NCBI GenBank assembly: GCA_002395235.1
Contig: DGWK01000008.1
Location: 1 to 64,000 of the forward strand
DNA length: 64,000 nucleotides
Source: Lachnospiraceae bacterium UBA4260
GTDB taxonomy: Bacteria > Bacillota > Clostridia > Lachnospirales > Lachnospiraceae
Reading direction: 5' to 3'
Under the pieces are notes generated by a model. That model saw only the letters and a list, made by a program, of their open reading frames with translations. It was not told the DNA's origin and made no database searches. Below are positions 43,231 through 51,063 of the stretch, piece by piece (the stretch's first letter is position 1; each line of letters begins with the position of its first letter). The position numbers and the translations under genes are program-made.

Positions 43231-43297
43231 CAGGGGGACGTATCAAGTGACACATTTTTTATAAAAAAACGTGTCAGCGGACACGTCCCCCTGACAC
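43225..43297. repeat. REP-like palindromic element, left end
   Basis: Outer arms TGACAGGGGGACGT (43228-43241) and ACGTCCCCCTGACAC (43283-43297) enclose ATCAAGTGACACATTTT and an inner hairpin ACGTGTC-AGCG-GACACGT. Elements with this GTGTCAGGGGGACGT signature accompany IS200-like REP transposases in clostridia; none is present here. Confidence 0.8.
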
Positions 43298-43326
43298 AAA
43301 AAAACCGGGACCGTGAGTACGGCCCC
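43298..43326 (-). terminator. Terminator of the DUF2828 gene
   Basis: Minus strand GGGGCCGT, loop ACTC without extra bases, ACGGTCCC, then GG and seven T, 11 bases after the stop codon. Confidence 0.8.
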
Positions 43327-43336
43327 TTCGTCCGAC

Positions 43337-44839
43337 TCACGCCCGGATCATTTGATATCGCTCGCTGCCGAGCACGCGGAGCATGTGCTCCATCGGCGTA
43401 ATATTCCCGTTATAACTGTGCTCCATTCCACATGTCGAGGCCCCGCTCGACAAAGCTGTTCCCAGCGTATCCGCCCTAACCGGCGTCTGCATCTGCCAGC
43501 TGTTCACATTGTGGAACACAATGGCAGGCATCTGATAACCGTTCATTTCAAACTGCTCTTTGGCGTTATCATACACTGTGCTGTTCGCGTCATGCACGCA
43601 CCAGTTAAATTCCATATCCGAAAAAATATAGATCACCGACGGCAGTTCTTTCTGCTTCACGTTGAATTTCACCGCGGTTTGCAGGATCAGGTCAAAAACA
43701 GCTTCCAGATTCGTGCTTCCGCCCCACGGCAGTGTACTGATATACCTCAGTTTGTCGCGCAGGTTCGCGCCTTTGATTTCAACAAGGTGCGGCGTGCTCT
43801 CGAAGGTGATCAGGCGATTGTGGAAATATCCCCTGCACCTTTCCGCGCAGTACAGTCCCATCGACTGCGAGATCAAAGCGGGCACCAGCGACCCCCTGCC
43901 ACAATACATGGAGCCCGATGTATCAACAACGCTGATGGCATTCGCGTCAGCCACTGCTCCCGGCAGATGTTTCCACAGCAGTTCTAACGTCTCCTGCCCC
44001 TCGGGATTCGCCGAGAACTCAAAATAGTACTTGGAAAAGAAAGGCCTCAGCACTTCATACGGAAACAGCGTGCCCGCATGGATCTTCTTTTCCCCCGCGC
44101 CCACGCCGGTCAGGAACTCCTCATAGCGTTTCCCGTCCTGACGCTTGAACGCCTTGCGATACTTCAGCATCGCCTGCGCCGGCACAGCCTCGTAATTGAC
44201 CTTGTCCGGCTGCTTTTTCGTCAGCTGGCACTCCGTCAGTCCGATGCGCGCCCGGAGCGCCGTCACCCGCCGCCGATACTCTTTTTTGTCCATCTCCAGT
44301 GCGCTCATCAGTCTCTGTGCATTCCTGCGTGTGCGCGGGCTGGAAGTGTTATCCGAAGGCATCCACTTTGCCAAAAGAGAGATGTGCGCATTTTCTTCTC
44401 CCCCCTTCCGGCGTTTCAGCGCATCCTCATCTTCTTCCAGCTGCTTCCTGATCATCCGGACCATCTCTGTCTGGGCCGGTGTATCCAGAAGACAAAGCAG
44501 ATCGTCCCATCTTCCAAATTCAGCTATGTAAGGTACATTCTTTGCGGCAGATTCCGGCCAGACGATTGCCACGTGCCGCAGCAGTGTGCGAAAAAGCTTT
44601 CGCTCGCCCATACCGCCTCGAATATCGCGCAGATAAAAGAGCAGCTTCATCGCAAGATCCGGTTTCTCAATGTACGCTCGTTCAAAGAGCTTAATCTGCT
44701 CCTCACGGCTGCGATACCGCATTCCGCCTGCCACGGCAAAGAAGTCCAGACATGCATCGCCGCTGCTTCCATGCGTTTTGGCTCCATTGAGCGTAAGTGT
44801 ATAATCGGCTTCTTCTGCCAGCTCGTCCCAATAGTTCAT
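43337..44839 (-). CDS. DUF2828 vWA protein, Ro60-like
   Basis: 500 residues. The N-terminus (MNYWDELAEEADYTLTLNGA, LDFFAVAGGMRYRS) and the helical repeats to about residue 290 (LLFYLRDIRGGMGER, FGRWDDLLCLL) match DUF2828, which resembles the TROVE ring of Ro60. A vWA domain follows with an intact metal site: VVDTSGSMY near 308, the Thr/Ser loop GGSTNLEAV and IFSDMEFN. Ro60 relatives bind misfolded and Y RNAs; for DUF2828 RNA binding is an inference. The gene is alone inside a 2.0-kb segment with inverted repeat ends. No clear AGGAGG stands before the ATG; GAGAGGATACCGG is the best candidate. Confidence 0.85.
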   Translation of the reverse strand: MNYWDELAEEADYTLTLNGAKTHGSSGDACLDFFAVAGGMRYRSREEQIKLFERAYIEKPDLAMKLLFYLRDIRGGMGERKLFRTLLRHVAIVWPESAAKNVPYIAEFGRWDDLLCLLDTPAQTEMVRMIRKQLEEDEDALKRRKGGEENAHISLLAKWMPSDNTSSPRTRRNAQRLMSALEMDKKEYRRRVTALRARIGLTECQLTKKQPDKVNYEAVPAQAMLKYRKAFKRQDGKRYEEFLTGVGAGEKKIHAGTLFPYEVLRPFFSKYYFEFSANPEGQETLELLWKHLPGAVADANAISVVDTSGSMYCGRGSLVPALISQSMGLYCAERCRGYFHNRLITFESTPHLVEIKGANLRDKLRYISTLPWGGSTNLEAVFDLILQTAVKFNVKQKELPSVIYIFSDMEFNWCVHDANSTVYDNAKEQFEMNGYQMPAIVFHNVNSWQMQTPVRADTLGTALSSGASTCGMEHSYNGNITPMEHMLRVLGSERYQMIRA

Positions 44840-45192
44840 CCGGTATCCTCTCTGTTTCGGAATATTTTGGCAGAGAATGGATCCCGTCGCCCGGACGCTG
44901 TACCGCTTGCAAATCCTTCTCTTGCACAGTGGTTTTTCCTCTGACAGCGCTGCTGTATGCGCCTTTATCCGGCCGGTAAACCTTTGTTCACCATCAAGCC
45001 TGTTCTCTGCCTGGCTTCTTTCTCAGAACTTTATTGTTCCCTGTCGATGATCTTATGATAGCAGAGACAATGACCGGTTTCCCTAAACCTGTCGTTTAAG
45101 TTTGATAAGGCCGGCTTGCCGGCTACAGATTCAATGCTGCTGTCAGCGCCATAACAGCATGTCTAATTCGACGCCCCTTTGTCACAAATATC
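44840..45192. other. Leader region of the DUF2828 gene
   Basis: No gene. A stem can form in minus-strand RNA between GAGAAGGAT (44929-44937) and ATCCATTCTC (44874-44884), with a bulged A and a GC-rich loop; it may be a leader structure or a small RNA. CCGGCTTGCCGG at 45111-45122 is another short palindrome. Confidence 0.35.
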
Positions 45193-45224
45193 AAAATGTG
45201 TCACTTGATACGTCCCCTTGACAC
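45193..45224. repeat. REP-like element, right end
   Basis: In reverse complement it matches 43227-43258 at 30 of 32 positions. The two copies are inverted and bound a segment of exactly 2000 bp (43225-45224). Confidence 0.85.
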
Positions 45225-45280
45225 AGATTTTATGATATGATTAGCATCGATATTTCGTAACTGACAGAAAGGAACTGAGC

Positions 45281-46219
45281 ATGAGCAAAACAAAAGTATA
45301 CATAGACGGACAGAGCGGCACTACCGGCCTCCAGATCTTTGACAGGATCGGATCCAGAGACGACCTGGAACTGATGCGCATCGACGAGGACAAGCGCCAC
45401 GACAACGAAGAGCGCCGCAAATTCCTCAATGCAGCCGACATCGTCTTTTTGTGTCTGCCTGACGCAGGCGCCATCGAGGCCGTCTCCCTGATCGACAACC
45501 CGAATGTCCGCGTTATCGACGCTTCCACCGCGCACCGCACTGCTGACGGCTGGACCTACGGCTTTCCGGAGCTCTCCGCGGACCAGCGCGCCGCCATCGC
45601 CTCCAGCCACAGGGTCGCCAATCCCGGCTGCCACGCAACCGGCTTCATCTCCTGCGCGGCTCCCCTGATCCGCATGGGCGTCGTCCCGGCCTCCTATCCG
45701 CTCACCTGCTTCTCCCTGACCGGCTACTCCGGCGGCGGCAAGAAGATGATCGCGAACTACGAGTCCCCCGACAAGGCGCAGTCCCTGTTCGCGCCCGGTA
45801 TCTACGGCCTGACTCTGAAGCACAAGCACATCCCTGAGATGTCAAAAGTCTGCGGCCTCGAAACTCCTCCCGTTTTCCTTCCTGTTGTCGACGACTACTA
45901 CAAGGGAATGGCGACTACCATCATGCTCCACAACCGCCTGTTGCCCAGCACTCCCACCGCGCAGGACATCTGCGAAAAGCTGCAGGACTACTACAAAGAC
46001 GCACACTTCGTGAGCGTCATGCCCTTCGGCACAAGCGGCACAACACTTTACGCCAATGAACTCGCCGGCACAAACCACCTCAAAATAGTGGTCTGCGGCC
46101 ACGAAGACCAGACCAGCGTCACCGCCCTCTTCGACAACCTTGGCAAAGGCGCCTCCGGCGCCGCCGTCCAGAACATGAACATCATGCTGGGCATCGATGA
46201 GGCGACAGGGTTGGAGTGA
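45281..46219 (+). CDS. argC: N-acetyl-gamma-glutamyl-phosphate reductase
   Basis: 312 residues, the short (type 2) form. Rossmann start VYIDGQSGTTGLQIF, catalytic Cys in ANPGCHATGF near 119, and TGYSGGGKKMI near 150 are diagnostic. The enzyme reduces N-acetylglutamyl phosphate to the semialdehyde with NADPH, third step of arginine synthesis. No other arg gene is in the window, so it is a lone copy, and type 2 forms often sit apart. AAAGGAAC precedes the ATG. The REP-like element ends 56 bases upstream and provides a TTGACA, though no well-spaced -10 follows. Confidence 0.95.
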   Translation: MSKTKVYIDGQSGTTGLQIFDRIGSRDDLELMRIDEDKRHDNEERRKFLNAADIVFLCLPDAGAIEAVSLIDNPNVRVIDASTAHRTADGWTYGFPELSADQRAAIASSHRVANPGCHATGFISCAAPLIRMGVVPASYPLTCFSLTGYSGGGKKMIANYESPDKAQSLFAPGIYGLTLKHKHIPEMSKVCGLETPPVFLPVVDDYYKGMATTIMLHNRLLPSTPTAQDICEKLQDYYKDAHFVSVMPFGTSGTTLYANELAGTNHLKIVVCGHEDQTSVTALFDNLGKGASGAAVQNMNIMLGIDEATGLE

Positions 46220-46269
46220 TTTGTTGGGGGATTTGCAGGCCGGGCATGAATAGATTGTTGCGAGCGGAT

Positions 46270-46595
46270 TGATGACCAACGAAAGCCAACTTTTTTCTTA
46301 TTTCGTCGGACTATGCATAGCTTGTGCCGACTTCGGTGACCGACGAAAGTCGGCTTTCTTCTCATTTCGTCGGACTATGCATAGCTTGTGCCGTGTTGTT
46401 CTGGCCTGGGGTCACCGACGAAAGTCGGCTTTTTTCTTATTTCGTCGGACTATGTATAGCTTGTGCCGACTTCGGCGTCCGACGAAAGCCGGCTTTCTTC
46501 TCATTTCGTCGGACTATGCATAGCTTGTGCCGACTTCGGCGTCCGACGAAAGCCGGCTTTCTTCTCATTTCGTCGGACTGTGCATGGCTTGTGCC
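46270..46595. repeat. 64-bp tandem repeat array (five units)
   Basis: TTTCGTCGGA occurs at 46301, 46365, 46440, 46504 and 46568: spacings 64, 75, 64, 64. Each unit has CCGACGAAAG and TTTCGTCGG as inverted arms about 17 bases apart, plus AGCTTGTGCCG. CCGAC-GAAA-GTCGG can form a tetraloop hairpin in two units. The 75-bp unit carries an extra TGTTGTTCTGGCCTGG that is also found, inverted, in the 17-kb array. Confidence 0.85.
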
Positions 46596-46662
46596 ACTAG
46601 ACGGCTACTCCAAGTGCCGCCATACCGTCAGAATCACAATAGAACACCCCAGTAACGACCAA

Positions 46663-46699
46663 ACGGGGCAGCCACATTTATCCAATGTGACTGCCCCGT
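46663..46699 (-). terminator. Terminator of lon
   Basis: ACGGGGCAG with inner CACATT, loop, AATGTG and CTGCCCCGT, nine bases after the lon stop; TTT follows on the minus strand. Confidence 0.8.
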
Positions 46700-46708
46700 A
46701 TAACATCA

Positions 46709-49135
46709 TCAATCTATCTTCTCTTCACTTCCATCCAGAATTCCTGTCTTCTCAAGCACTTCCGTGACATCGCTGACCGGGATAATTGTAAGCTTGTCCC
46801 TGACCTCCTGCGGCACTTCGTCCAGATCATCCTCATTTTCCTTAGGGATAAATACTGTCTGAATTCCTGCCCTTGAAGCCGCCATCAGCTTCTCGGGAAG
46901 TCCTCCGATCGGAGTGACTACGCCGCGAAGGGAAACTTCGCCCGTCATGGCGATCGTCGGCGCCACCGCTCTGTCAGAAACAAGTGAAGCGAGAGCCGTC
47001 GTCATCGTGATACCTGCAGAAGGGCCATCCTTGGGCACTGCACCTTCCGGCACGTGGATATGCAAGTCGTTCTCCTCGAAGAGAGAAGCCTTATCCGGGA
47101 ACATCGACTTCACAAGGCTCACCGCGATCTGCACGGATTCCTTCATGACATCGCCCAACTGTCCGGTAACGGTAAATTTGCCGCTGCCCTTGGTAAACAA
47201 AGTCTCAATGAAAAGGATTTCTCCGCCTGCAGCGGTCCAGGCAAGTCCTGTCACAATGCCGGGCTTCTTTTCTGCCAGAACGCGGTCATGCCTGACCGGC
47301 TTTGCATCGAGCATCTCGCGCAAATCTTCTTCCTTCACAACGATGGGTTCCATCTTCACTACGGCCGTCTCCGCAAGCGGCGCCGTGGCGGTCTCCGTCA
47401 ACGGTTCCGCGGCAGCCCCGTCAGCCGCGCCCGCCGAAGCAACCGCCCCAGCCATCTTCGCCGCCTCCACCGCAGCCGCACCAAACCGCTTGGAAACCTC
47501 CACCGCCGCCGACCTGCACAGCGTATCCAGCCGCTTACGCAGACCGCGCACGCCGGATTCCATCGTGTAATTGTCGATGATCTTGCGGATGATGTCGTCC
47601 GAGATCACAATCTGCTCCTCGGTCACGCCCATGGCCTTCATGGCCTTGGGAAGGAGGTGCCTGCGCGCGATCTGGAATTTATCAGAGGCCGTGTATCCGT
47701 TGAAGCGGATCACTTCCATTCGGTTGAGCAGCGGCTCGGGGATCGTATCCACCGAGTTGGCCGTACAGATGAACATGACATTGCTGAGGTCATAAGGAAC
47801 ATTCATGTAGTGATCCGTGAAAGTGCTGTTCTGCTCCGGATCGAGAACCTCCAGCAGTGCGGCGGCCGGATCTCCGTTGTAGGAGACGCCCAGCTTGTCC
47901 ACCTCGTCCAGCACCATGACCGGATTGGAGACGCCGCTCTTCTTGATGCCGTCCATGATCCTGCCCGGCATAGCCCCGATGTAAGTTCTGCGGTGGCCGC
48001 GGATATCCGCCTCATCGCGCACGCCGCCCAGGCTCACGCGCACATATTCTCTGTGAAGGGCTTTGGCGATACTTTGCCCGATGCTTGTCTTGCCGGTGCC
48101 CGGTGCGCCGACGAATAGCAGGATCGAGCCTGCCTGCTCCTTCTTGAGATTCATGACGGCGATCTGCTGGATGATGCGCTGCTTGACTTTGCCCAGTCCG
48201 AAGTGGTCCTCCTCGAGCACCGCCTCCGCCTCCGACAGGTCGATGTCCTGCTGCGGCTCCGTCTTCCAGGAAAGTCCCGTGACAAAATCCAGATAGTCGT
48301 AAAGCATTCCCGCTTCCGTCCCGCCGTTGTTCTCCTGTTTGAGCCGGTTCAGGACCTTGAGCGCTTCTCCTTTGGCGGTCTCGTTCATGCCCGCCTCTTC
48401 GATCTTGAGCTCGAACTTGCGGATGTCCGACACCTTCTCGGGGTGCATCTCGTCCAGCTCGCGCTGCAGAAGCTCCATCTGCTTCTTGATCGCGTTCTCT
48501 CTGTAGATCTTCTGGTAATCCTCCTGCTGCGCGCTGGCAGCCTTGGTGGTCACCTTGGAGACCTCCATGAACTCGTAGACCGCCTTCTCGAGAAGCTCAA
48601 ACCGCTTCTTGTGGCTGTCCTGTGCCAAAATATCGTATTTTTCCTCGGCACTCATCTTGAACCAGATGGACATGGCGACAGCCACTTCATTGATCGAGTG
48701 GAACTGATTGAGATAGCCCATGGCCTGTTCGCCCCACTCAAAGCCCTGCCAGCTCTCCTTCAGGTCCTCTTTGAGACGCTCGAAATGTGCCTTCTCCACG
48801 CCTTCGTCCAGATCCTCGATCTCCTCACAGCGCGAGATCGTCAGCTCGATCGTGTGGTCCGGGTTGATCCCGATCGTGTCGAGATGGACCCTGCCCGTTG
48901 TGCGGATCTCCACATATCCTTCCGGGTTCACTTCGTTCACATAGCCCGTCACGCCGATGGGGAAGAAACTCTCCTCGGTCATATCCTTGCGGTGCTCCTC
49001 TTTTTTGCACGATAAGAGCACGACCCGGTCGTTGACCTGCGCGTAACGGCGCGCCAGGTGCCTGTACTGGTCCGACTTCAGATAGACGTTGGCGTCCGGC
49101 ACCAGCAAAAGATTGTATATAGGAATTACTACCAT
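46709..49135 (-). CDS. lon: ATP-dependent protease Lon
   Basis: 808 residues. N-terminal substrate-binding domain and coiled coil (1-260), AAA+ domain with Walker A GAPGTGKTSIGQ near 343 and VMVLDEVDKLG near 407, and C-terminal protease domain with KDGPSAGITM (catalytic Ser near 707) and the partner Lys near 750. It degrades misfolded and regulatory proteins. Between the AAA lid and protease domain is an Ala/Thr-rich insertion (about 555-600: AAKMAGAVASAGAADGAAAE) not usual for Lon. A CIRCE element in the leader and a TetR-type operator at the promoter show stress and ligand control. AAGGAGG lies 12 bases before the ATG, a long spacing. Confidence 0.96.
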   Translation of the reverse strand: MVVIPIYNLLLVPDANVYLKSDQYRHLARRYAQVNDRVVLLSCKKEEHRKDMTEESFFPIGVTGYVNEVNPEGYVEIRTTGRVHLDTIGINPDHTIELTISRCEEIEDLDEGVEKAHFERLKEDLKESWQGFEWGEQAMGYLNQFHSINEVAVAMSIWFKMSAEEKYDILAQDSHKKRFELLEKAVYEFMEVSKVTTKAASAQQEDYQKIYRENAIKKQMELLQRELDEMHPEKVSDIRKFELKIEEAGMNETAKGEALKVLNRLKQENNGGTEAGMLYDYLDFVTGLSWKTEPQQDIDLSEAEAVLEEDHFGLGKVKQRIIQQIAVMNLKKEQAGSILLFVGAPGTGKTSIGQSIAKALHREYVRVSLGGVRDEADIRGHRRTYIGAMPGRIMDGIKKSGVSNPVMVLDEVDKLGVSYNGDPAAALLEVLDPEQNSTFTDHYMNVPYDLSNVMFICTANSVDTIPEPLLNRMEVIRFNGYTASDKFQIARRHLLPKAMKAMGVTEEQIVISDDIIRKIIDNYTMESGVRGLRKRLDTLCRSAAVEVSKRFGAAAVEAAKMAGAVASAGAADGAAAEPLTETATAPLAETAVVKMEPIVVKEEDLREMLDAKPVRHDRVLAEKKPGIVTGLAWTAAGGEILFIETLFTKGSGKFTVTGQLGDVMKESVQIAVSLVKSMFPDKASLFEENDLHIHVPEGAVPKDGPSAGITMTTALASLVSDRAVAPTIAMTGEVSLRGVVTPIGGLPEKLMAASRAGIQTVFIPKENEDDLDEVPQEVRDKLTIIPVSDVTEVLEKTGILDGSEEKID

Positions 49136-49159
49136 TTCTTATTAAATCCTCCTTTGTTG

Positions 49160-49186
49160 TCAGCACTCTTTGTTGTTGAGTGCTAA
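49160..49186. promoter_or_regulatory. CIRCE element (HrcA operator)
   Basis: TCAGCACTC, nine bases, GAGTGCTAA; 17 of the 18 arm positions match the consensus TTAGCACTC-N9-GAGTGCTAA. It lies in the lon leader, 25 bases before the start codon. Confidence 0.9.
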
Positions 49187-49226
49187 TTCCAGGGTAAAAA
49201 ATTTGGCTTCACCGGGAAGCCGTTCC

Positions 49227-49240
49227 TTGACACTTGTCAA
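49227..49240. promoter_or_regulatory. TetR-type operator 1
   Basis: TTGACA-CT-TGTCAA, a perfect palindrome that contains the -35 box of the rightward promoter. Confidence 0.75.
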
Positions 49241-49254
49241 TGTTTTGATATGAT
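49227..49254 (+). promoter_or_regulatory. Rightward promoter for tetR-yitT
   Basis: TTGACA, 16 bases, TATGAT; start of transcription expected near 49261. Confidence 0.75.
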
Positions 49255-49256
49255 AG

Positions 49257-49285
49257 ATAGTAGCATCGGCCTTGACAGTTGTCAA
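49257..49285 (-). promoter_or_regulatory. Leftward promoter for lon
   Basis: Minus strand TTGACA, 17 bases, TACTAT; start expected near 49250. Its -10 lies next to the rightward -10, so the two polymerases cannot bind together. Confidence 0.7.
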
Positions 49286-49287
49286 GG
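49270..49287. promoter_or_regulatory. TetR-type operator 2
   Basis: CCTTGACA-GT-TGTCAAGG, a perfect palindrome, centre 45 bp from operator 1; it contains the -35 box of the leftward lon promoter. Confidence 0.75.
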
Positions 49288-49333
49288 TTGTTCATATTCT
49301 TTTTAGAATTACGTGATTGACAGAGGATATACC

Positions 49334-49876
49334 ATGTACGAAGGATGCAACAAGACTGCCATCGCCTCGCAGGCCGCGATCGCCGAAGCGCTCATAGAAT
49401 TAATGAAGGATAAGCCCTATTCCCGCATCAGCGTGAGCGAGATCTGCAAGCGCGCCGGCGTCTCCCGCCAGACCTTCTACTCTCTCTTTGCCTCCAAGGA
49501 CAATGTCATCTCCTTCATTCTCGAGCGAAAATACTGCTTCCGCCCGCAGGACCACGAGTGCTGCCGTTCCTCCATGACACTGGAGGACATTTGCCGCGCC
49601 TACAGCCAGTACATTACGGAGCGCAGAGATATGATCGTCCTCCTCGTCCGCAACGACATCCTCTACCTGCTGCAGGACAGTCTTTACAGCTCCTTCATTG
49701 AGTGCGAAGATTACTTACCCGGCTACCCCGCCCAGGACCGGGTCTATGCCGCTGATTTTCTTGCCGGCGGCCTCACGGGGATCGCGCGCAATTACGCACG
49801 CCCGGGCACAGTCACCTCGCAGCAGCATCTCGAGGAGATCCTTTACTCACTTTTCAGCGGTTCTTTCTTTCATTAA
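49334..49876 (+). CDS. TetR-family regulator
   Basis: 180 residues from ATG 49334, preceded by AGAGGATA; an earlier in-frame ATG at 49313 lacks this. Helix-turn-helix at about 25-50 (ISVSEICKRAGVSRQTFYSLFASKDNV) followed by a ligand domain rich in Tyr and Cys. The promoter in front carries two identical-type palindromes, so it very likely represses itself and, through the second site, lon. The yitT gene follows after 15 bases and is the probable effector gene. Ligand unknown. Confidence 0.88.
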   Translation: MYEGCNKTAIASQAAIAEALIELMKDKPYSRISVSEICKRAGVSRQTFYSLFASKDNVISFILERKYCFRPQDHECCRSSMTLEDICRAYSQYITERRDMIVLLVRNDILYLLQDSLYSSFIECEDYLPGYPAQDRVYAADFLAGGLTGIARNYARPGTVTSQQHLEEILYSLFSGSFFH

Positions 49877-49891
49877 AGGAGATACATTTTT

Positions 49892-50764
49892 ATGAACACA
49901 AATATACAGATCGACCCTGTAAAAGACGGCAAAAGACTGCTCATGGTCTGTGTCGCAGCCTTGATCATGGCGCTGAACATCCGGACCCTCGTCCACACAG
50001 GCGGCCTGATCCCCGGCGGCGCTACAGGCATGACGATCCTGATCCAACGGCTGGCGAAACTCCTGCTCTCGGTCGACCTCCCCTATACGCCGGTCAACCT
50101 TCTGCTCAACGCGGTCCCGGTCTATATCGGATTCCGCTTTATCGGGAAGAAGTTCACCCTGCTTTCCCTCGTCATGATCATGCTCTCCGGCTTTCTCACC
50201 GACCTGATCCCAGCCTACACGCTGACCCAGGACATTCTCCTGATCAGTATTTTCGGCGGTATCGTCAACGGTTTCGCGATCAGTCTGTGCCTTCGGGCGG
50301 ACGCCACCAGCGGCGGCACGGATTTTATCGCGATCTACCTCTCACAGATGCACGGCGTGGAATCCTGGAACCTGATCCTCGGATTCAATGCGGTGCTGCT
50401 CCTGATCGGCGGTTACTTTTTTGGCCCGGATAAGGCGCTCTATTCCATCATCTTTCAGTACGCCTCCACGCAGGTCCTGCATCTGATGCACAGAAACTAC
50501 CAGAAAGTGACCTTCCTCATCGTCACCGACAAACCGGAGCAGATCTGCGCCGGGATCCATGACATGACCCACCACGGCGCCACGATCTTTCACGGGGAGG
50601 GCGGTTACGGGCACAACCGGCGCAACCTGGTCTACTCCGTGATCAGCGGGAGCGATGTGCGGGGGATCAAGAAAGGCGTCCGCGAGATCGATCCTGCCGC
50701 TTTCGTCAACACCTTCAGTTCCGGAGAGATCATGGGCAACTTCTATATGCAGCCAAAAGATTGA
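49892..50764 (+). CDS. YitT-family membrane protein
   Basis: 290 residues. Five or six membrane helices up to about 205 with the YitT signature GLIPGGATGMTILIQ near 38 and ADATSGGTDFIAIYL near 142, then the cytoplasmic DUF2179 domain (VTFLIVTDKPEQICAGI, GATIFHGEGGYGHNRRNLVYSVI). The function of the family is not settled; transport is suspected. It is cotranscribed with the TetR gene and ends at a strong terminator. AAAGGAGAT precedes the ATG. Confidence 0.92.
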   Translation: MNTNIQIDPVKDGKRLLMVCVAALIMALNIRTLVHTGGLIPGGATGMTILIQRLAKLLLSVDLPYTPVNLLLNAVPVYIGFRFIGKKFTLLSLVMIMLSGFLTDLIPAYTLTQDILLISIFGGIVNGFAISLCLRADATSGGTDFIAIYLSQMHGVESWNLILGFNAVLLLIGGYFFGPDKALYSIIFQYASTQVLHLMHRNYQKVTFLIVTDKPEQICAGIHDMTHHGATIFHGEGGYGHNRRNLVYSVISGSDVRGIKKGVREIDPAAFVNTFSSGEIMGNFYMQPKD

Positions 50765-50814
50765 CGGCGCCGGCCTTCAATTTCTCACCTGACTTATATA
50801 CTTTATCAGAAACC

Positions 50815-50851
50815 GGCCGTTCGCAATGCCTGCACTGCGAACGGCCTTTCT
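50815..50851 (+). terminator. Terminator of tetR-yitT
   Basis: GGCCGTTCGCA, loop, TGCGAACGGCC then TTTCTTGTT. Confidence 0.9.
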
Positions 50852-50952
50852 TGTTGCATAATCCGTCGCAATTGTTTAGTCATTTTCAACAACTTTCGTA
50901 TTCTACTATTCCCCACTTTATAAAATTTTTCCAAAAAAATTGGTTCCAGTCA

Positions 50953-50981
50953 TTTACGGACACGTCGAAATAGCATACAAT
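50953..50981 (+). promoter_or_regulatory. Promoter of the glgC operon
   Basis: TTTACG, 17 bases, TACAAT; the leader would be about 75 bases long. Confidence 0.65.
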
Positions 50982-51063
50982 AGACTTAGATTTTTGTGGC
51001 AATGTTTACGCACGCACGTTGCCTCGAAATAACCACTGAAACTACAAATAAGGGAGGTTCTCT

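Noticed and set aside
46269..46767. Two plus-strand frames of 84 and 147 codons in the tandem array
   Set aside because: Their translations only repeat the 64-bp unit (LCIACADFG) and lack start signals.
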